Both the position numbers and the translations under genes were made by a program. The notes below the pieces were generated by a model that was not told the DNA's origin, did no database searches, and was given only the letters and a program-made list of their open reading frames with translations. Positions 35,150-43,261 of a DNA stretch of 64,000 bases are shown in pieces; positions within the stretch are counted from its first letter, which is position 1; the number at the start of each line of letters is the position of its first letter. Origin of the DNA: Paenibacillus sp. JNUCC32 (GTDB taxonomy: Bacteria > Bacillota > Bacilli > Paenibacillales > Paenibacillaceae); assembly GCF_014863545.1 (NCBI RefSeq), contig NZ_CP062260.1, forward strand, positions 4,977,501 through 5,041,500, in the 5' to 3' direction.

Positions 35150-35890
35150 CTAACACCCCATAAACCCCTTCCCCTTTAGGAAGTCCTTCATGTGCAGCCT
35201 GACCGGCTCCGCCAGTCGTTTGGCCATAAGCTCCGACCAAGGAGCGCTGTTCTTGCCATGGGTGCGTTTGGACAAATAATCGGAAGAGATTCGGTCGTAG
35301 CTCTTCACTTCTTCCAGGGCCGCCGGATCATAGCTGTCACGGTGCAGGACAGCCTCCACCGGAAGCCGGGGACGCAGCCCCGGCTCCTGATCCGGGTACC
35401 CGAGGCACATGCCGAATACCGGATAAACCAAATCCGGGAGCTCCAATGCCTCGGAGAACTCCGCAATGGAGTTGCGGACTCCGCCGATATACACAATGCC
35501 AAGACCGAGCGATTCCGCCGCGATCGCGGCATTCTGCGCAGCCAAAGCGGCATCCACCGTGGCCACGATGAAATTCTCGGTCGAATCTTCGTACGTCTCT
35601 TGATCCGCCACATGCGCCTCTGCGCTTTTTTTCAAACGATACAGGTCCGCGCACCATACCAGAAATACCGGGCATTCCACGATATACGCCTGATTGCCCG
35701 CCAAAGCGGCCAACCGCTGCTTTTTCTCTGGTGAGGTCACGGCAATCACGCTGTATGCCTGGACGTTGCTTGAGGTAGATGCCATCTGGCCTGCTGCCAC
35801 GACAGCCCTCAGCTGTTCCTCGGACACGGGCCGATCCGAATATTTACGAATCGATCGATGGTTCATCAGCAGTGAAATCGTGTCATTCAT
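35150..35890 (-). CDS. NADPH-dependent oxidoreductase, NfsA/nitroreductase family
   Basis: A 246-residue flavoprotein. The N-terminus MNDTISLLMNHRSIRKYSDR has the HRSIRKY phosphate-binding motif of FMN nitroreductases. QMASTSSNVQAYSVIAVTSP and GLGIVYIGGVRN follow, and a C-terminal basic extension (LSKRTHGKNSAPWSELMAKR) is typical of the NfsA/FRP subgroup. It should reduce nitro compounds, quinones or flavins using NADPH. AAGGAGTGGATACCCG precedes the ATG at 35890, and a longer frame to 35998 lacks support. The repeat island lies just downstream. Confidence 0.9.
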   Translation of the reverse strand: MNDTISLLMNHRSIRKYSDRPVSEEQLRAVVAAGQMASTSSNVQAYSVIAVTSPEKKQRLAALAGNQAYIVECPVFLVWCADLYRLKKSAEAHVADQETYEDSTENFIVATVDAALAAQNAAIAAESLGLGIVYIGGVRNSIAEFSEALELPDLVYPVFGMCLGYPDQEPGLRPRLPVEAVLHRDSYDPAALEEVKSYDRISSDYLSKRTHGKNSAPWSELMAKRLAEPVRLHMKDFLKGKGFMGC

Positions 35891-35984
35891 CGGGTATCCA
35901 CTCCTTAGGCTCTTAAGAATCGCTCCATTTATTATGAAACTTCGGCTTGGGCAGTGCAAGCTTGATTGCCTGCAACCGCAGCGC

Positions 35985-36025
35985 AAAAAAGCCGGCATGC
36001 TGTCGATCGCCTTCAGCAGCCGGCT
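35985..36025 (-). terminator. Intrinsic terminator of copZ
   Basis: AGCCGGC and GCCGGCT, extended by ATGCTG/CAGCA, form a stem. Read on the minus strand it ends in TTTTTT. Confidence 0.8.
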
Positions 36026-36075
36026 CTTATTTCAGCCAAAGTTCGCGGCTAGGGAATATGGCAGGAAGTCTGTCG

Positions 36076-36279
36076 TTAAGACACGATATCGTAGCCCTGC
36101 TCTTCAATCGCTTCCTTCAATGCGTCAAGGCTGACTTTGGTTTCGTCGTATTCGACGGCTACCGTGTTGGATGCAAGATCGACTTTGCCAGAAGCTCCCG
36201 CACTTTTCAGCGCGCCTTCCACCGAGTTTACGCAATGATTGCAGGACATGCCTTCCACCGTCAATGTCACTTGTTTCAT
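36076..36279 (-). CDS. copZ: Copper chaperone CopZ
   Basis: A 67-residue ferredoxin-like heavy-metal-associated domain. MKQVTLTVEGMSCNHCVNSV carries the metal-binding MxCxxC with Cys13 and Cys16, and the ending IEEQGYDIVS is usual for CopZ. It binds Cu(I) and passes it to a CopA ATPase or a repressor. GATAGGAGGGCGACAGC precedes the ATG. A CsoR-like operator lies about 45 bp upstream. No copA or csoR gene is in the adjacent sequence, which is unusual because these often form an operon. Confidence 0.95.
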   Translation of the reverse strand: MKQVTLTVEGMSCNHCVNSVEGALKSAGASGKVDLASNTVAVEYDETKVSLDALKEAIEEQGYDIVS

Positions 36280-36324
36280 GCTGTCGCCCTCCTATCGTAA
36301 AATGTCGTACATTATCACTTTACT

Positions 36325-36341
36325 ATACCCCCCGTAGGTAT
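36325..36341 (-). promoter_or_regulatory. CsoR-like copper operator in the copZ promoter
   Basis: Read on the minus strand, ATACCTACGGGGGGTAT closely resembles the Bacillus CsoR site TACCCTACGGGGGTA. It lies between a TTTACA and a TAAAGT box (18-bp spacing), so repressor binding would block polymerase and copper would release it. Confidence 0.7.
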
Positions 36342-36576
36342 GTAAAGTTGGCGAATTTGCTCCTTTCTGCAACAGAAACACGAAAAAAGTAGGAAGATTT
36401 ATCCTTTTGATCTGTTATAATGTACATGAATCATAAGATTTATACAGGATGGGACAAGCTTTTTACTCCCCTCCGAAATTTTTCCATAAATTTTGATTAT
36501 TGTTGCAGGAATTACCAATTCGCTGTCGAACTATCTTATTACAGAGATAACGAACTATGAAAGTAGGAACTCTATC

Positions 36577-37197
36577 ATGGTATTTGACGGCATTATACTA
36601 GGGTTAATTGTCGGACTGATACGCGGCGGTTTCCGTCACGGACTGCAGCAATTCAGCAAGATCCGCCTGAAGGGCGGCCTCATCTTCCCAATTCTCCTGA
36701 TCGTACAGCTGCTCATATTCCGTTTTCAAGCGAATTCCGACTGGCTGGCATCCGCAAGCAGCTACGTGTTTATGTTCATCTACGTCGCCGGCATGATCTT
36801 CCTTTGGATGAACCGGGACCAGAAGGGCTTTGGCAGCATCTTGGCCGGCGTCTTTCTCAATTTCCTCGTCATGGCGGTTAACGGCGGCAGAATGCCCGTA
36901 TCGATGAGCGCCGCTTCCGTTCTGGATCCTTATTACGTGGACATGCTGAGCAACAGCACCGTTATCACCAAGCATTATCTGATGGACGCTTCTACCCGCC
37001 TTCCGTTCCTGGGTGACATTATACCGTTATCCCCGCCGTATCCAAGAACACAGGTGATCAGTATCGGAGATATCATCATGAACGTCGGCATCTTTCTCTA
37101 CATTTTCAACCTGATGACCGTGGGGAAGAATACCGCCAACGTGCAAGCATTAGGACCGAAATCCGATACCAATGAACGTGTTGAACCACAAAATTGA
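36577..37197 (+). CDS. DUF5317-type integral membrane protein
   Basis: A 206-residue protein with about five hydrophobic helices, beginning MVFDGIILGLIVGLIRGG. VMAVNGGRMPVS and YLMDASTRLPFLGDIIPLSP between the helices resemble the DUF5317 family of Firmicutes. Function is unknown. The ATG at 36577 is taken because GTAGGAAC lies upstream; an earlier TTG in frame has no site. A 33-codon membrane-peptide gene follows 35 bp later, probably cotranscribed. Confidence 0.75.
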   Translation: MVFDGIILGLIVGLIRGGFRHGLQQFSKIRLKGGLIFPILLIVQLLIFRFQANSDWLASASSYVFMFIYVAGMIFLWMNRDQKGFGSILAGVFLNFLVMAVNGGRMPVSMSAASVLDPYYVDMLSNSTVITKHYLMDASTRLPFLGDIIPLSPPYPRTQVISIGDIIMNVGIFLYIFNLMTVGKNTANVQALGPKSDTNERVEPQN

Positions 37198-37232
37198 TCA
37201 TACATCATACCACCTGGAAAGGAGGGAGAACT

Positions 37233-37334
37233 GTGAAGAAAACTGATAAAATCAAGTATTCCCGCATCGTATTGAATGCCATCATCGTTGCTTCTGTTGT
37301 TGTCGCTCTGACTTCCGGTTACAGATTCGGATAA
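37233..37334 (+). CDS. Small hydrophobic membrane protein, 33 residues
   Basis: A GTG-started frame reads VKKTDKIKYSRIVLNAIIVA, then SVVVALTSGYRFG and stop. A very strong GGAAAGGAGGGAGAACT sits directly before it, and a terminator follows 16 bp after the stop. It has a basic N-terminus and one predicted helix (about residues 11-28). The family is not recognised. It lies directly after the DUF5317 gene and may be a small partner of that membrane protein. Confidence 0.7.
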   Translation: MKKTDKIKYSRIVLNAIIVASVVVALTSGYRFG

Positions 37335-37349
37335 TCGACTTCCATAAGA

Positions 37350-37379
37350 AACAGGCTGGAAAATTCAGCCTGTTTTTTT
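37350..37379 (+). terminator. Intrinsic terminator
   Basis: AACAGGCTG and CAGCCTGTT pair around GAAAATT and end in seven T residues. Confidence 0.93.
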
Positions 37380-37461
37380 ACATCTTTTTCGTTGTTTTGC
37401 ATCGCAATATACCTTAAAATGTGGAGAATACACCATTGATTTTATTGAGGAGAAATCATTT

Positions 37462-39318
37462 ATGTCCATATTTAAGCGTCCTAGGTTCTCTCAAGGCTTT
37501 GCGGGACAGCTGTATTTTGTTTTTCTTTCTCTTCTGGGCTGTTCCACCTTCCTGCTGGTGCATCAAGGGGAAATCTTCCAATATACTCCTTCCCAGTGGG
37601 TATGGGTCTATGCGATGTTAGGCGCCGCCCTCATCTTAAACTACTTCACCTTCCAGCTGCCGCCAGAGGGTAATTTACAGTCCATGGATTCCTCTGTTTA
37701 CCTGGCATGCATCTTTATCTATGGAGCACCGTTTGCGCTGTCCGTCATCCTGTTCGTCTCCCTTGCCATGGCGCTTTACGACAGAAAAATCCCCTTCTGG
37801 AAGCATTTTGTTAATTTCTCCGTGTATACCGTGATGATTGTCGGGTCCTCCTTCATTTTCAAAATGGCGGGCGGACAAGCAGGCCCTATTCACAATGATC
37901 AATTTGGTGCGTATGTTGCAGCGTTGGTTGTTTATTTTGTTATCAACGTATTCCTTGTCGGCTTCTACTATTACCTGTTATACAAGGGATCGTTATATGA
38001 TATTTTGAAAACCTTCATGAAAGATACACTGCTTGTTTACCTCAGCACGCTCATTCTTTCGCTGGTTCTCTCCATACTCATCGTACATAACGGCGTTTTC
38101 GGGCTGACCCTGTTTATAGGTCTCAGCGTGATGCTGTCCTATTCCTTCAAGCAGCTCTTCACGATGTATAAACAGGTACAAGAGAAAGCCATCAAGGATC
38201 AACGAACCGGATTATACAACCACAGCTATTTCGAAAATTTGCTGGAAGACGAAATCAAGAAGGCCAAAACCAATGAAACGCCGTTGTCGCTGGCCATGAT
38301 CGATATCGATGATTTCAAAAAATACAATGATCAATTCGGACACCTGAAAGGCGACATGCTGCTCGGATTTCTCGGCAATTACCTCAAGGTGGAATCCGAA
38401 ACGGCCGAGGTGGTGGCCTCCCGCTTCGGCGGCGAGGAATTCACGATCCTGATGCCGGGTTATGATGACCATAGGGCACGTTCCTTCATTAACAGGCTCC
38501 GCAAAAAGCTGAACGATACCTATTTCGACGGCGTCGAGATTTTTCCGTCCGGCTGTCTCTCCTTCTCTGCCGGCGTTGCCTCGTACCGGATTGATATTCA
38601 TGACAAGTCGCAGCTTGTCGAGCTTGCCGACCAAGCGCTGTATTATGCCAAGAAGCAGGGCAAAAACAACGTGCATGTATATGGAAGCGGCGCCGAAAAG
38701 GAATCCGAGATCGACTTTGCGGAGGACGTCCGCGACATCGAGCAGCAGCTGAAGCTGTTCCTGTATAAAGACGTGGATACGTTCAAGCACTCCAAACGGG
38801 TCTTCCGCTACGCCATGGACATCAGCGAAGTGCTTGGACTTGACAGCGTGGAGCGCCGCAATTTTGTGCTCGGGGCACTCATTCACGATATCGGCAAGCT
38901 GGAGATTCCTTGGGGAATCTTGAATAAACGGGACAAGCTGACAGCCGGCGAATGGGAAACCGTCAAACGGCATGTCAGCTGGGGCAAGCGCATCGCGGAA
39001 ACGAACGAGAAGTTCAAGGAACTGGTTCCTTACATCGAACTGCATCATGAACGGTATGACGGCGGCGGCTATCCTCACGGCTTCAAGGGCAGCCAAATCC
39101 CCAAGCTGTGCCGGATGCTGACCATTATCGATTCCTTCGACGCGATGACGACCGAACGGCCTTACCAGAAAACGAAAACCTTCGAGGAAGGGATTGAAGA
39201 GCTGCTCCGTTGCTCGGGCACGCAGTTCGATCCGGAGCTCGTCGAGCTGTTTATTCGTTATTTAAGGCTCAAAGCCGAAGCGCAGCAGCAGCCTGCAGCC
39301 GGCCTGGAGACCTCTTAA
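37462..39318 (+). CDS. GGDEF and HD-GYP hybrid c-di-GMP protein
   Basis: A 618-residue protein with three parts. Residues 1-235 hold about seven membrane helices. A GGDEF domain runs about 250-405, beginning RTGLYNHSYFENLL, with RFGGEEF at 323-327 and no RxxD inhibitory site. An HD-GYP domain runs about 430-610, with IHDIGK at 474-479 and HHERYDGGGYP at 528-538. The intact signatures suggest it can both make and hydrolyse c-di-GMP, or that one domain regulates the other. GAGGAGAAATCATTT precedes the ATG. It is probably monocistronic. Confidence 0.92.
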   Translation: MSIFKRPRFSQGFAGQLYFVFLSLLGCSTFLLVHQGEIFQYTPSQWVWVYAMLGAALILNYFTFQLPPEGNLQSMDSSVYLACIFIYGAPFALSVILFVSLAMALYDRKIPFWKHFVNFSVYTVMIVGSSFIFKMAGGQAGPIHNDQFGAYVAALVVYFVINVFLVGFYYYLLYKGSLYDILKTFMKDTLLVYLSTLILSLVLSILIVHNGVFGLTLFIGLSVMLSYSFKQLFTMYKQVQEKAIKDQRTGLYNHSYFENLLEDEIKKAKTNETPLSLAMIDIDDFKKYNDQFGHLKGDMLLGFLGNYLKVESETAEVVASRFGGEEFTILMPGYDDHRARSFINRLRKKLNDTYFDGVEIFPSGCLSFSAGVASYRIDIHDKSQLVELADQALYYAKKQGKNNVHVYGSGAEKESEIDFAEDVRDIEQQLKLFLYKDVDTFKHSKRVFRYAMDISEVLGLDSVERRNFVLGALIHDIGKLEIPWGILNKRDKLTAGEWETVKRHVSWGKRIAETNEKFKELVPYIELHHERYDGGGYPHGFKGSQIPKLCRMLTIIDSFDAMTTERPYQKTKTFEEGIEELLRCSGTQFDPELVELFIRYLRLKAEAQQQPAAGLETS

Positions 39319-39417
39319 AGACCACCTCCCCTCTGCCTTTCTCATCTCTTGGGATGTTTGATACTTCCTCAAATAAGGTATAAAGGTAGTATCACAACGT
39401 TAAATGAGGTGAGATCG

Positions 39418-39648
39418 GTGGCTGACAAGAAAAAGGATCTTCCGCTTCACAATGGTCCCGGCAACATGGATCACCCTGAACAATATCCGACGGAACAAGA
39501 AAGCCTGTTCGACAAATTCGAGAGCGAGCAGCATGTGGACCCGATTCCGATGGAAGACGCCAGGCTGGAGCGCCAGGAAGAAAAGCAGCGGGATGGCACG
39601 TCGAAGAAGCGTTCATCCAGCGACGATAAGTATCACAGCGGCTTTTAA
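39418..39648 (+). CDS. Small hydrophilic protein of unknown function
   Basis: A 76-residue, highly charged protein from GTG 39418, which follows GAGGTGAGATCG; the frame could open earlier but without a site. The sequence is rich in Asp, Glu, Lys and Gln (LFDKFESEQHVDPIPMEDAR and RQEEKQRDGTSKKRSSSDDK) and looks largely disordered. No family recognised. A terminator follows 44 bp later, suggesting a single-gene transcript. Confidence 0.65.
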   Translation: MADKKKDLPLHNGPGNMDHPEQYPTEQESLFDKFESEQHVDPIPMEDARLERQEEKQRDGTSKKRSSSDDKYHSGF

Positions 39649-39691
39649 AAATGGGACTGGCCTTATCACTGCAGCGTAACTTGAACTTATG

Positions 39692-39716
39692 GGCTCCGTT
39701 TTGGCGGAGCCTTTTT
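39692..39716 (+). terminator. Intrinsic terminator
   Basis: GGCTCCG and CGGAGCC pair around TTTTGG and are followed by TTTTT. Confidence 0.9.
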
Positions 39717-39748
39717 ATTTCCCCGTTTTTTCTTTAATATAGAAGGGT

Positions 39749-40927
39749 ATGTATTCTGAACTAAACCCTAGAGATTATATAAAGAGTGGAGTGGACCCTT
39801 TGTTTTCCATATGGACTTTAAACCGTGTGCAGCGAAGGATGCTGTTGGTACTGATAGCAGCGGTTCTGGTGATGTCATGTTTGCTGGTGCTGACCGGTCT
39901 TCATGAACGTTCCCCCAGCATCAGCAGCGTGATCGAAGAACGGTATATCCAAAGTGCGGCCATGATCAGCCACCCCGGTAGAGACCTGGAAGAGCATGCC
40001 ACCAGCGTCATGCCCGGTGTGCCGCTTATGATTGCCGGACTTACCGCCATATTCGGAAGCATGGAAGCTGCCCTGATCGGCTATCAGCTGCTCCAATGCT
40101 TCTTTCATGCATTTTCCGTCTACTTGGTGTTTGTGCTGTCCCGCTACATGTTCAATACGCGGATCGCTTTTCTCTCTTGCATGATTTATGCGCTATTCTG
40201 GCCGGCTTATGGCGCCGTTCGCCTGATCCTGCCGGATACGACCATGCAGACTTTGATGCTTCTTCTTGTCTGCGCCATCATCGGAGCGCTTGAATTGAAG
40301 CAGGCGGGATGGTACGCGGCTGCCGGCGCGCTTACGGCGCTTATGGCCTGCTACAATCTCCAGGCGCTGCTGTATCCTGTATTGTTCATTGCCTTCTGGA
40401 TCAAATACCGCAGTCCGGTCAAGATCGTAACCGGGGGGATCCTTCTCATTAGCGCGGGATACCTGCTCATCTTGTCTCCATGGTGGCTGAACATCCCGCT
40501 GTTCAATAAATTGAGGTATATGTCCGGTCCGTGGAATCTCGCCGCGCTGTGGCTGGAATCCAGATACATCGAGGGCAATCCGTTGGTTCATCTGTTCCGA
40601 AGCATATTTGCGGGCCGCACCTCCAAATATGCGGCTGCCATCGGAAACGAGGAAGCAAGAAAAATCGTGCAATCCGCGTTGGATGCAGTCCGTCTGGTCA
40701 TGCTGTTTGCCGGGGTCGCCGGCATCATCTGGTCCGTCTGGAAATACCGTCTGAAGCGGCAGCTACCGGTGCTGCTGACGCTGCTGTATTTTATTGCCGC
40801 CGAATGGCTCGTGCCGAGCCTGGACGGCACCGGATTTCCCTATGCGGTCTTCCTGCTGCTCTACGCGGCATTTCTCGCGGACAAAGCGATCATTTACGCG
40901 CATAAGACTCGCCTGCTTCGCAAATAA
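39749..40927 (+). CDS. Polytopic membrane protein, glycosyltransferase family 39-like
   Basis: A 392-residue protein with about nine to ten hydrophobic helices. The first extracellular loop carries SSVIEERYIQSAAMISHPGR and the following SVMPGVPLMIAG. The pattern of an acidic loop followed by many helices resembles GT39/ArnT-like lipid-linked sugar transferases, although no complete signature is seen. It would act at the membrane on a polyprenyl-phosphate sugar. The ATG at 39749 has only a close GAAGGG. A TTG at residue 18 behind GGAGTGG is an alternative. Confidence 0.6.
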   Translation: MYSELNPRDYIKSGVDPLFSIWTLNRVQRRMLLVLIAAVLVMSCLLVLTGLHERSPSISSVIEERYIQSAAMISHPGRDLEEHATSVMPGVPLMIAGLTAIFGSMEAALIGYQLLQCFFHAFSVYLVFVLSRYMFNTRIAFLSCMIYALFWPAYGAVRLILPDTTMQTLMLLLVCAIIGALELKQAGWYAAAGALTALMACYNLQALLYPVLFIAFWIKYRSPVKIVTGGILLISAGYLLILSPWWLNIPLFNKLRYMSGPWNLAALWLESRYIEGNPLVHLFRSIFAGRTSKYAAAIGNEEARKIVQSALDAVRLVMLFAGVAGIIWSVWKYRLKRQLPVLLTLLYFIAAEWLVPSLDGTGFPYAVFLLLYAAFLADKAIIYAHKTRLLRK

Positions 40928-40967
40928 GCATCGCTCCCGAAGCCGGTCCGATCACGGTGGCCGCCTG

Positions 40968-41009
40968 CGCCTGAAAGCACTTTGATGTTGTGCTTTCAGG
41001 CGTTTTTTT
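40968..41009 (+). terminator. Intrinsic terminator
   Basis: CGCCTGAAAGCAC and GTGCTTTCAGGCG form a 13-bp stem followed by seven T residues. Confidence 0.95.
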
Positions 41010-41095
41010 CATATTTTTGTTGAACCTTTCAGATTGATAAAACGTCTATATTAGTATCGAAGCTTCCATACCTTCATGCCAGGAGGAATGACTGC

Positions 41096-41734
41096 ATGAA
41101 ATTAAACCGTAAATTCATCGCCATCCTTAGCATCGCCATAGCAAGCGTCCTGACGATAAGCACCATCCTGTACTTTACCGATGCTTCCCATCGCTCAGGC
41201 GGGAAGCACCGCATGAACGACAACATGAACGACAGCATGAACGGTCAGGCGCTGATTCAAGTCGGCGCCACCTACATCACGCATACACATTTAACCGCCT
41301 ACAAGGATAACCTCACTAAGAGTGACACCCCCCTACCTGATGACTCCGCGCTCCTTAGAGAAATGGCAGCAAAGGAATTGATGCTTCAGCTGGCTGACGA
41401 AGAGGGCGTTGCGGCAAGCCTGGAGGATGGGGCTCAGAGGGCAAGGCAGCTTCGGGAAACGCTCGAGCGCCAGCCGCGACAAGTGCAAGAGCAGCACTTG
41501 CGCATGCTGGATGCGATGGGCATCAGCGAAGATCAGTACTGGGAAGATTACTCCCCGCCGGAATATCGGGACATGCTATCGATCGAACGTTTCATGAATA
41601 AACGGACGACGGAAATGAAGACAAACCAGCCTGACGTCATAACCAGTACGAAGCAGCTGAAGGAAGATCTGCTGAAAAAGGCTGTCGATGAGCAGAGAAT
41701 CGTCCTATTGGATCCGGATATTCAATGGAGATAA
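41096..41734 (+). CDS. Membrane-anchored exported protein, SurA/PrsA N-domain-like
   Basis: A 212-residue protein with one N-terminal helix (FIAILSIAIASVLTISTILYF) and an extracytoplasmic, helix-rich body. ALIQVGATYITHTHLTAYKD, LLREMAAKELMLQLADEEGV and MGISEDQYWEDY resemble the N-terminal chaperone part of SurA/PrsA-type proteins, but no parvulin domain follows. A local Met/Asn repeat (RMNDNMNDSMNGQ) is odd. CCAGGAGGAATGACTGC precedes the ATG. It lies 55 bp before another exported protein in the same direction. Confidence 0.55.
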   Translation: MKLNRKFIAILSIAIASVLTISTILYFTDASHRSGGKHRMNDNMNDSMNGQALIQVGATYITHTHLTAYKDNLTKSDTPLPDDSALLREMAAKELMLQLADEEGVAASLEDGAQRARQLRETLERQPRQVQEQHLRMLDAMGISEDQYWEDYSPPEYRDMLSIERFMNKRTTEMKTNQPDVITSTKQLKEDLLKKAVDEQRIVLLDPDIQWR

Positions 41735-41789
41735 CGCCGCATTGGTATATAATGGAGTAAAAGTCCATATGCGATCATGGGAGGATATT

Positions 41790-42551
41790 ATGAAAAAACG
41801 TTTCTCTTCTGTTCCTGCTTTTGCACTCGGCGCGATCGTCGGCGTGGCGCTGACAGCCGGTACGGCCGTTGGTGCCGCCGTTTATCTGAAGGCATTTCCA
41901 TCCCAATCCAAAATTGTGGTCAACGGATCGGAAGCCCGGCTGTCGGATTCTCCGGTAGTCATACAGAACAAGCTGTATGTCCCCGTGCGGGACTTCTCGG
42001 AAGCGCTTGGGTACCGAGTCGGCTCCGTCGGTCCCGAGGGAATCGGAATTTTTCCCCAATCCTCGAATGGAGAGGCGATCCCGGTCGGCCCGACTGCGCC
42101 TTCCGAGTCCGAAGGAGCGCCTGCTCACGAGCGTCATTTGGTGAAAAACCTCGGCAAGCTGATCGAAGTCAACGGCGAATTGAATATGCAAAAGATTTAT
42201 ATCGTTATCGCTGCAGGTGAAGCGAGGCTGTATTCGCAAGATGAAGCCACCGGCAACGGGCTGCTGCATTATTTGATTCTAGACGGCGATTCTTCCCTTT
42301 ACGCCCCGTTTGTACAGATGGACGGCCAAGCCGGCGAGCTTGATTACAACCTGCCGAATTTCGAAGGTCAGACCCCGCTTCATCTGGCGGTCATCCACAA
42401 GAATGACTTCTACATCGACAAGCTGCTGAACCAGCACAAGGCAGATGCCTCCCTTCAAGACGCTTCCGGAAAGACGGCGCTGGACTATGCCGAAAAAGAC
42501 AGCAAGCAGTACAAATTGCTTACGGCCTACATCAACAAGAACAGCCAGTGA
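41790..42551 (+). CDS. Exported protein with copper-amine-oxidase-N-like domain and ankyrin repeats
   Basis: A 253-residue protein. A hydrophobic segment near residues 8-32 (FALGAIVGVALTAGTAVGAA) serves as signal or anchor. KIVVNGSEARLSDSPVVIQN and KLYVPVRDFSEALGYRV form a copper amine oxidase N-terminal-like (stalk) domain, common in Paenibacillus surface proteins. The C-terminal third holds two ankyrin-like repeats (EGQTPLHLAVIHKNDFYIDK and SGKTALDYAEKDSKQYKLLT). GGGAGGATATT decides the ATG at 41790. The combination suggests protein-protein contact at the envelope; substrate and partner are unknown. Confidence 0.7.
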   Translation: MKKRFSSVPAFALGAIVGVALTAGTAVGAAVYLKAFPSQSKIVVNGSEARLSDSPVVIQNKLYVPVRDFSEALGYRVGSVGPEGIGIFPQSSNGEAIPVGPTAPSESEGAPAHERHLVKNLGKLIEVNGELNMQKIYIVIAAGEARLYSQDEATGNGLLHYLILDGDSSLYAPFVQMDGQAGELDYNLPNFEGQTPLHLAVIHKNDFYIDKLLNQHKADASLQDASGKTALDYAEKDSKQYKLLTAYINKNSQ

Positions 42552-42632
42552 TGTCCGAATCTGCAGAGGCGTCGTGAGCCCCACCGTTTACGGCAGCCTC
42601 CTTCTCTATGCAGCCCTTCATATGCTATCGGA

Positions 42633-42656
42633 AGCCCGCTCATTTGGCGGGCTTTT
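42633..42656 (+). terminator. Intrinsic terminator
   Basis: AGCCCGC and GCGGGCT pair around TCATTTG and are followed by TTTT. Confidence 0.75.
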
Positions 42657-42713
42657 GCCTTTGCTTTAGCGATTTACGGGTAAAAGCCCCGTGTCATTTT
42701 TTCACAGCCTAAC

Positions 42714-42740
42714 TGTAACTTTATGCCCTGGTTATACGTG
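42714..42740 (+). promoter_or_regulatory. Putative ECF sigma promoter, autoregulatory
   Basis: TGTAAC (42714-42719) and CGTG (42737-42740) are spaced 17 bp apart, close to the TGAAAC-N16/17-CGT pattern of Bacillus SigM/SigW promoters, immediately upstream of the ECF sigma gene. Confidence 0.55.
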
Positions 42741-42760
42741 TGTTACATAGAGGGGAGGAC

Positions 42761-43261
42761 ATGAAACTGAACAGTCTGGAATCGATTTATCAATATTACG
42801 TGAAAGACGTGTATCGTTACTTGTACTCCCTCTCTTACGATCACCATACGGCCGAGGACCTGGTGCAGGAAACCTTTTACCGGGCTTATTTGTATCTCGA
42901 GGATTGGAAGGAAGAACGAATCAAGCCATGGCTGTTTCGGGTTGCCCATAACGCTTACGTGGACTATCAGCGCAAGGCGAGCCGCAGCATCGTCCGGGAC
43001 GCAGAATTTTTCGATCAGATGATAGACCGGAATACGCCCGAGAACATCCTGCTCCAGCAAGAAGTCCACAGAGAAATCGGACGGATGCTGGCCGATATTC
43101 CGGAGAAGCAGCGGCAAGCGGTACTCCTGGTCGATTTTCATCAATTCACCTACCAGGAGGCGGCGGATATTATGGGCATCACCTTATCCCATATCAAGAT
43201 CACGTTATTTCGGGCCAGGCAGCGGCTGCGGGACATGAAACGAAAGGACGGGAATTTATGA
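42761..43261 (+). CDS. ECF RNA polymerase sigma factor, SigM-like
   Basis: A 166-residue ECF sigma factor. Region 2 contains DHHTAEDLVQETFYRAYLYL and KPWLFRVAHNAYVDYQRK. Region 4 contains IPEKQRQAVLLVDFHQFTYQ and AADIMGITLSHIKITLFRAR, the DNA-binding helix-turn-helix. AGGGGAGGAC before the ATG at 42761 sets the start. It overlaps the anti-sigma gene by ATGA and has an ECF-like promoter upstream, the normal layout of an envelope-stress sigma operon. The subgroup is inferred by general likeness to SigM. Confidence 0.92.
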   Translation: MKLNSLESIYQYYVKDVYRYLYSLSYDHHTAEDLVQETFYRAYLYLEDWKEERIKPWLFRVAHNAYVDYQRKASRSIVRDAEFFDQMIDRNTPENILLQQEVHREIGRMLADIPEKQRQAVLLVDFHQFTYQEAADIMGITLSHIKITLFRARQRLRDMKRKDGNL

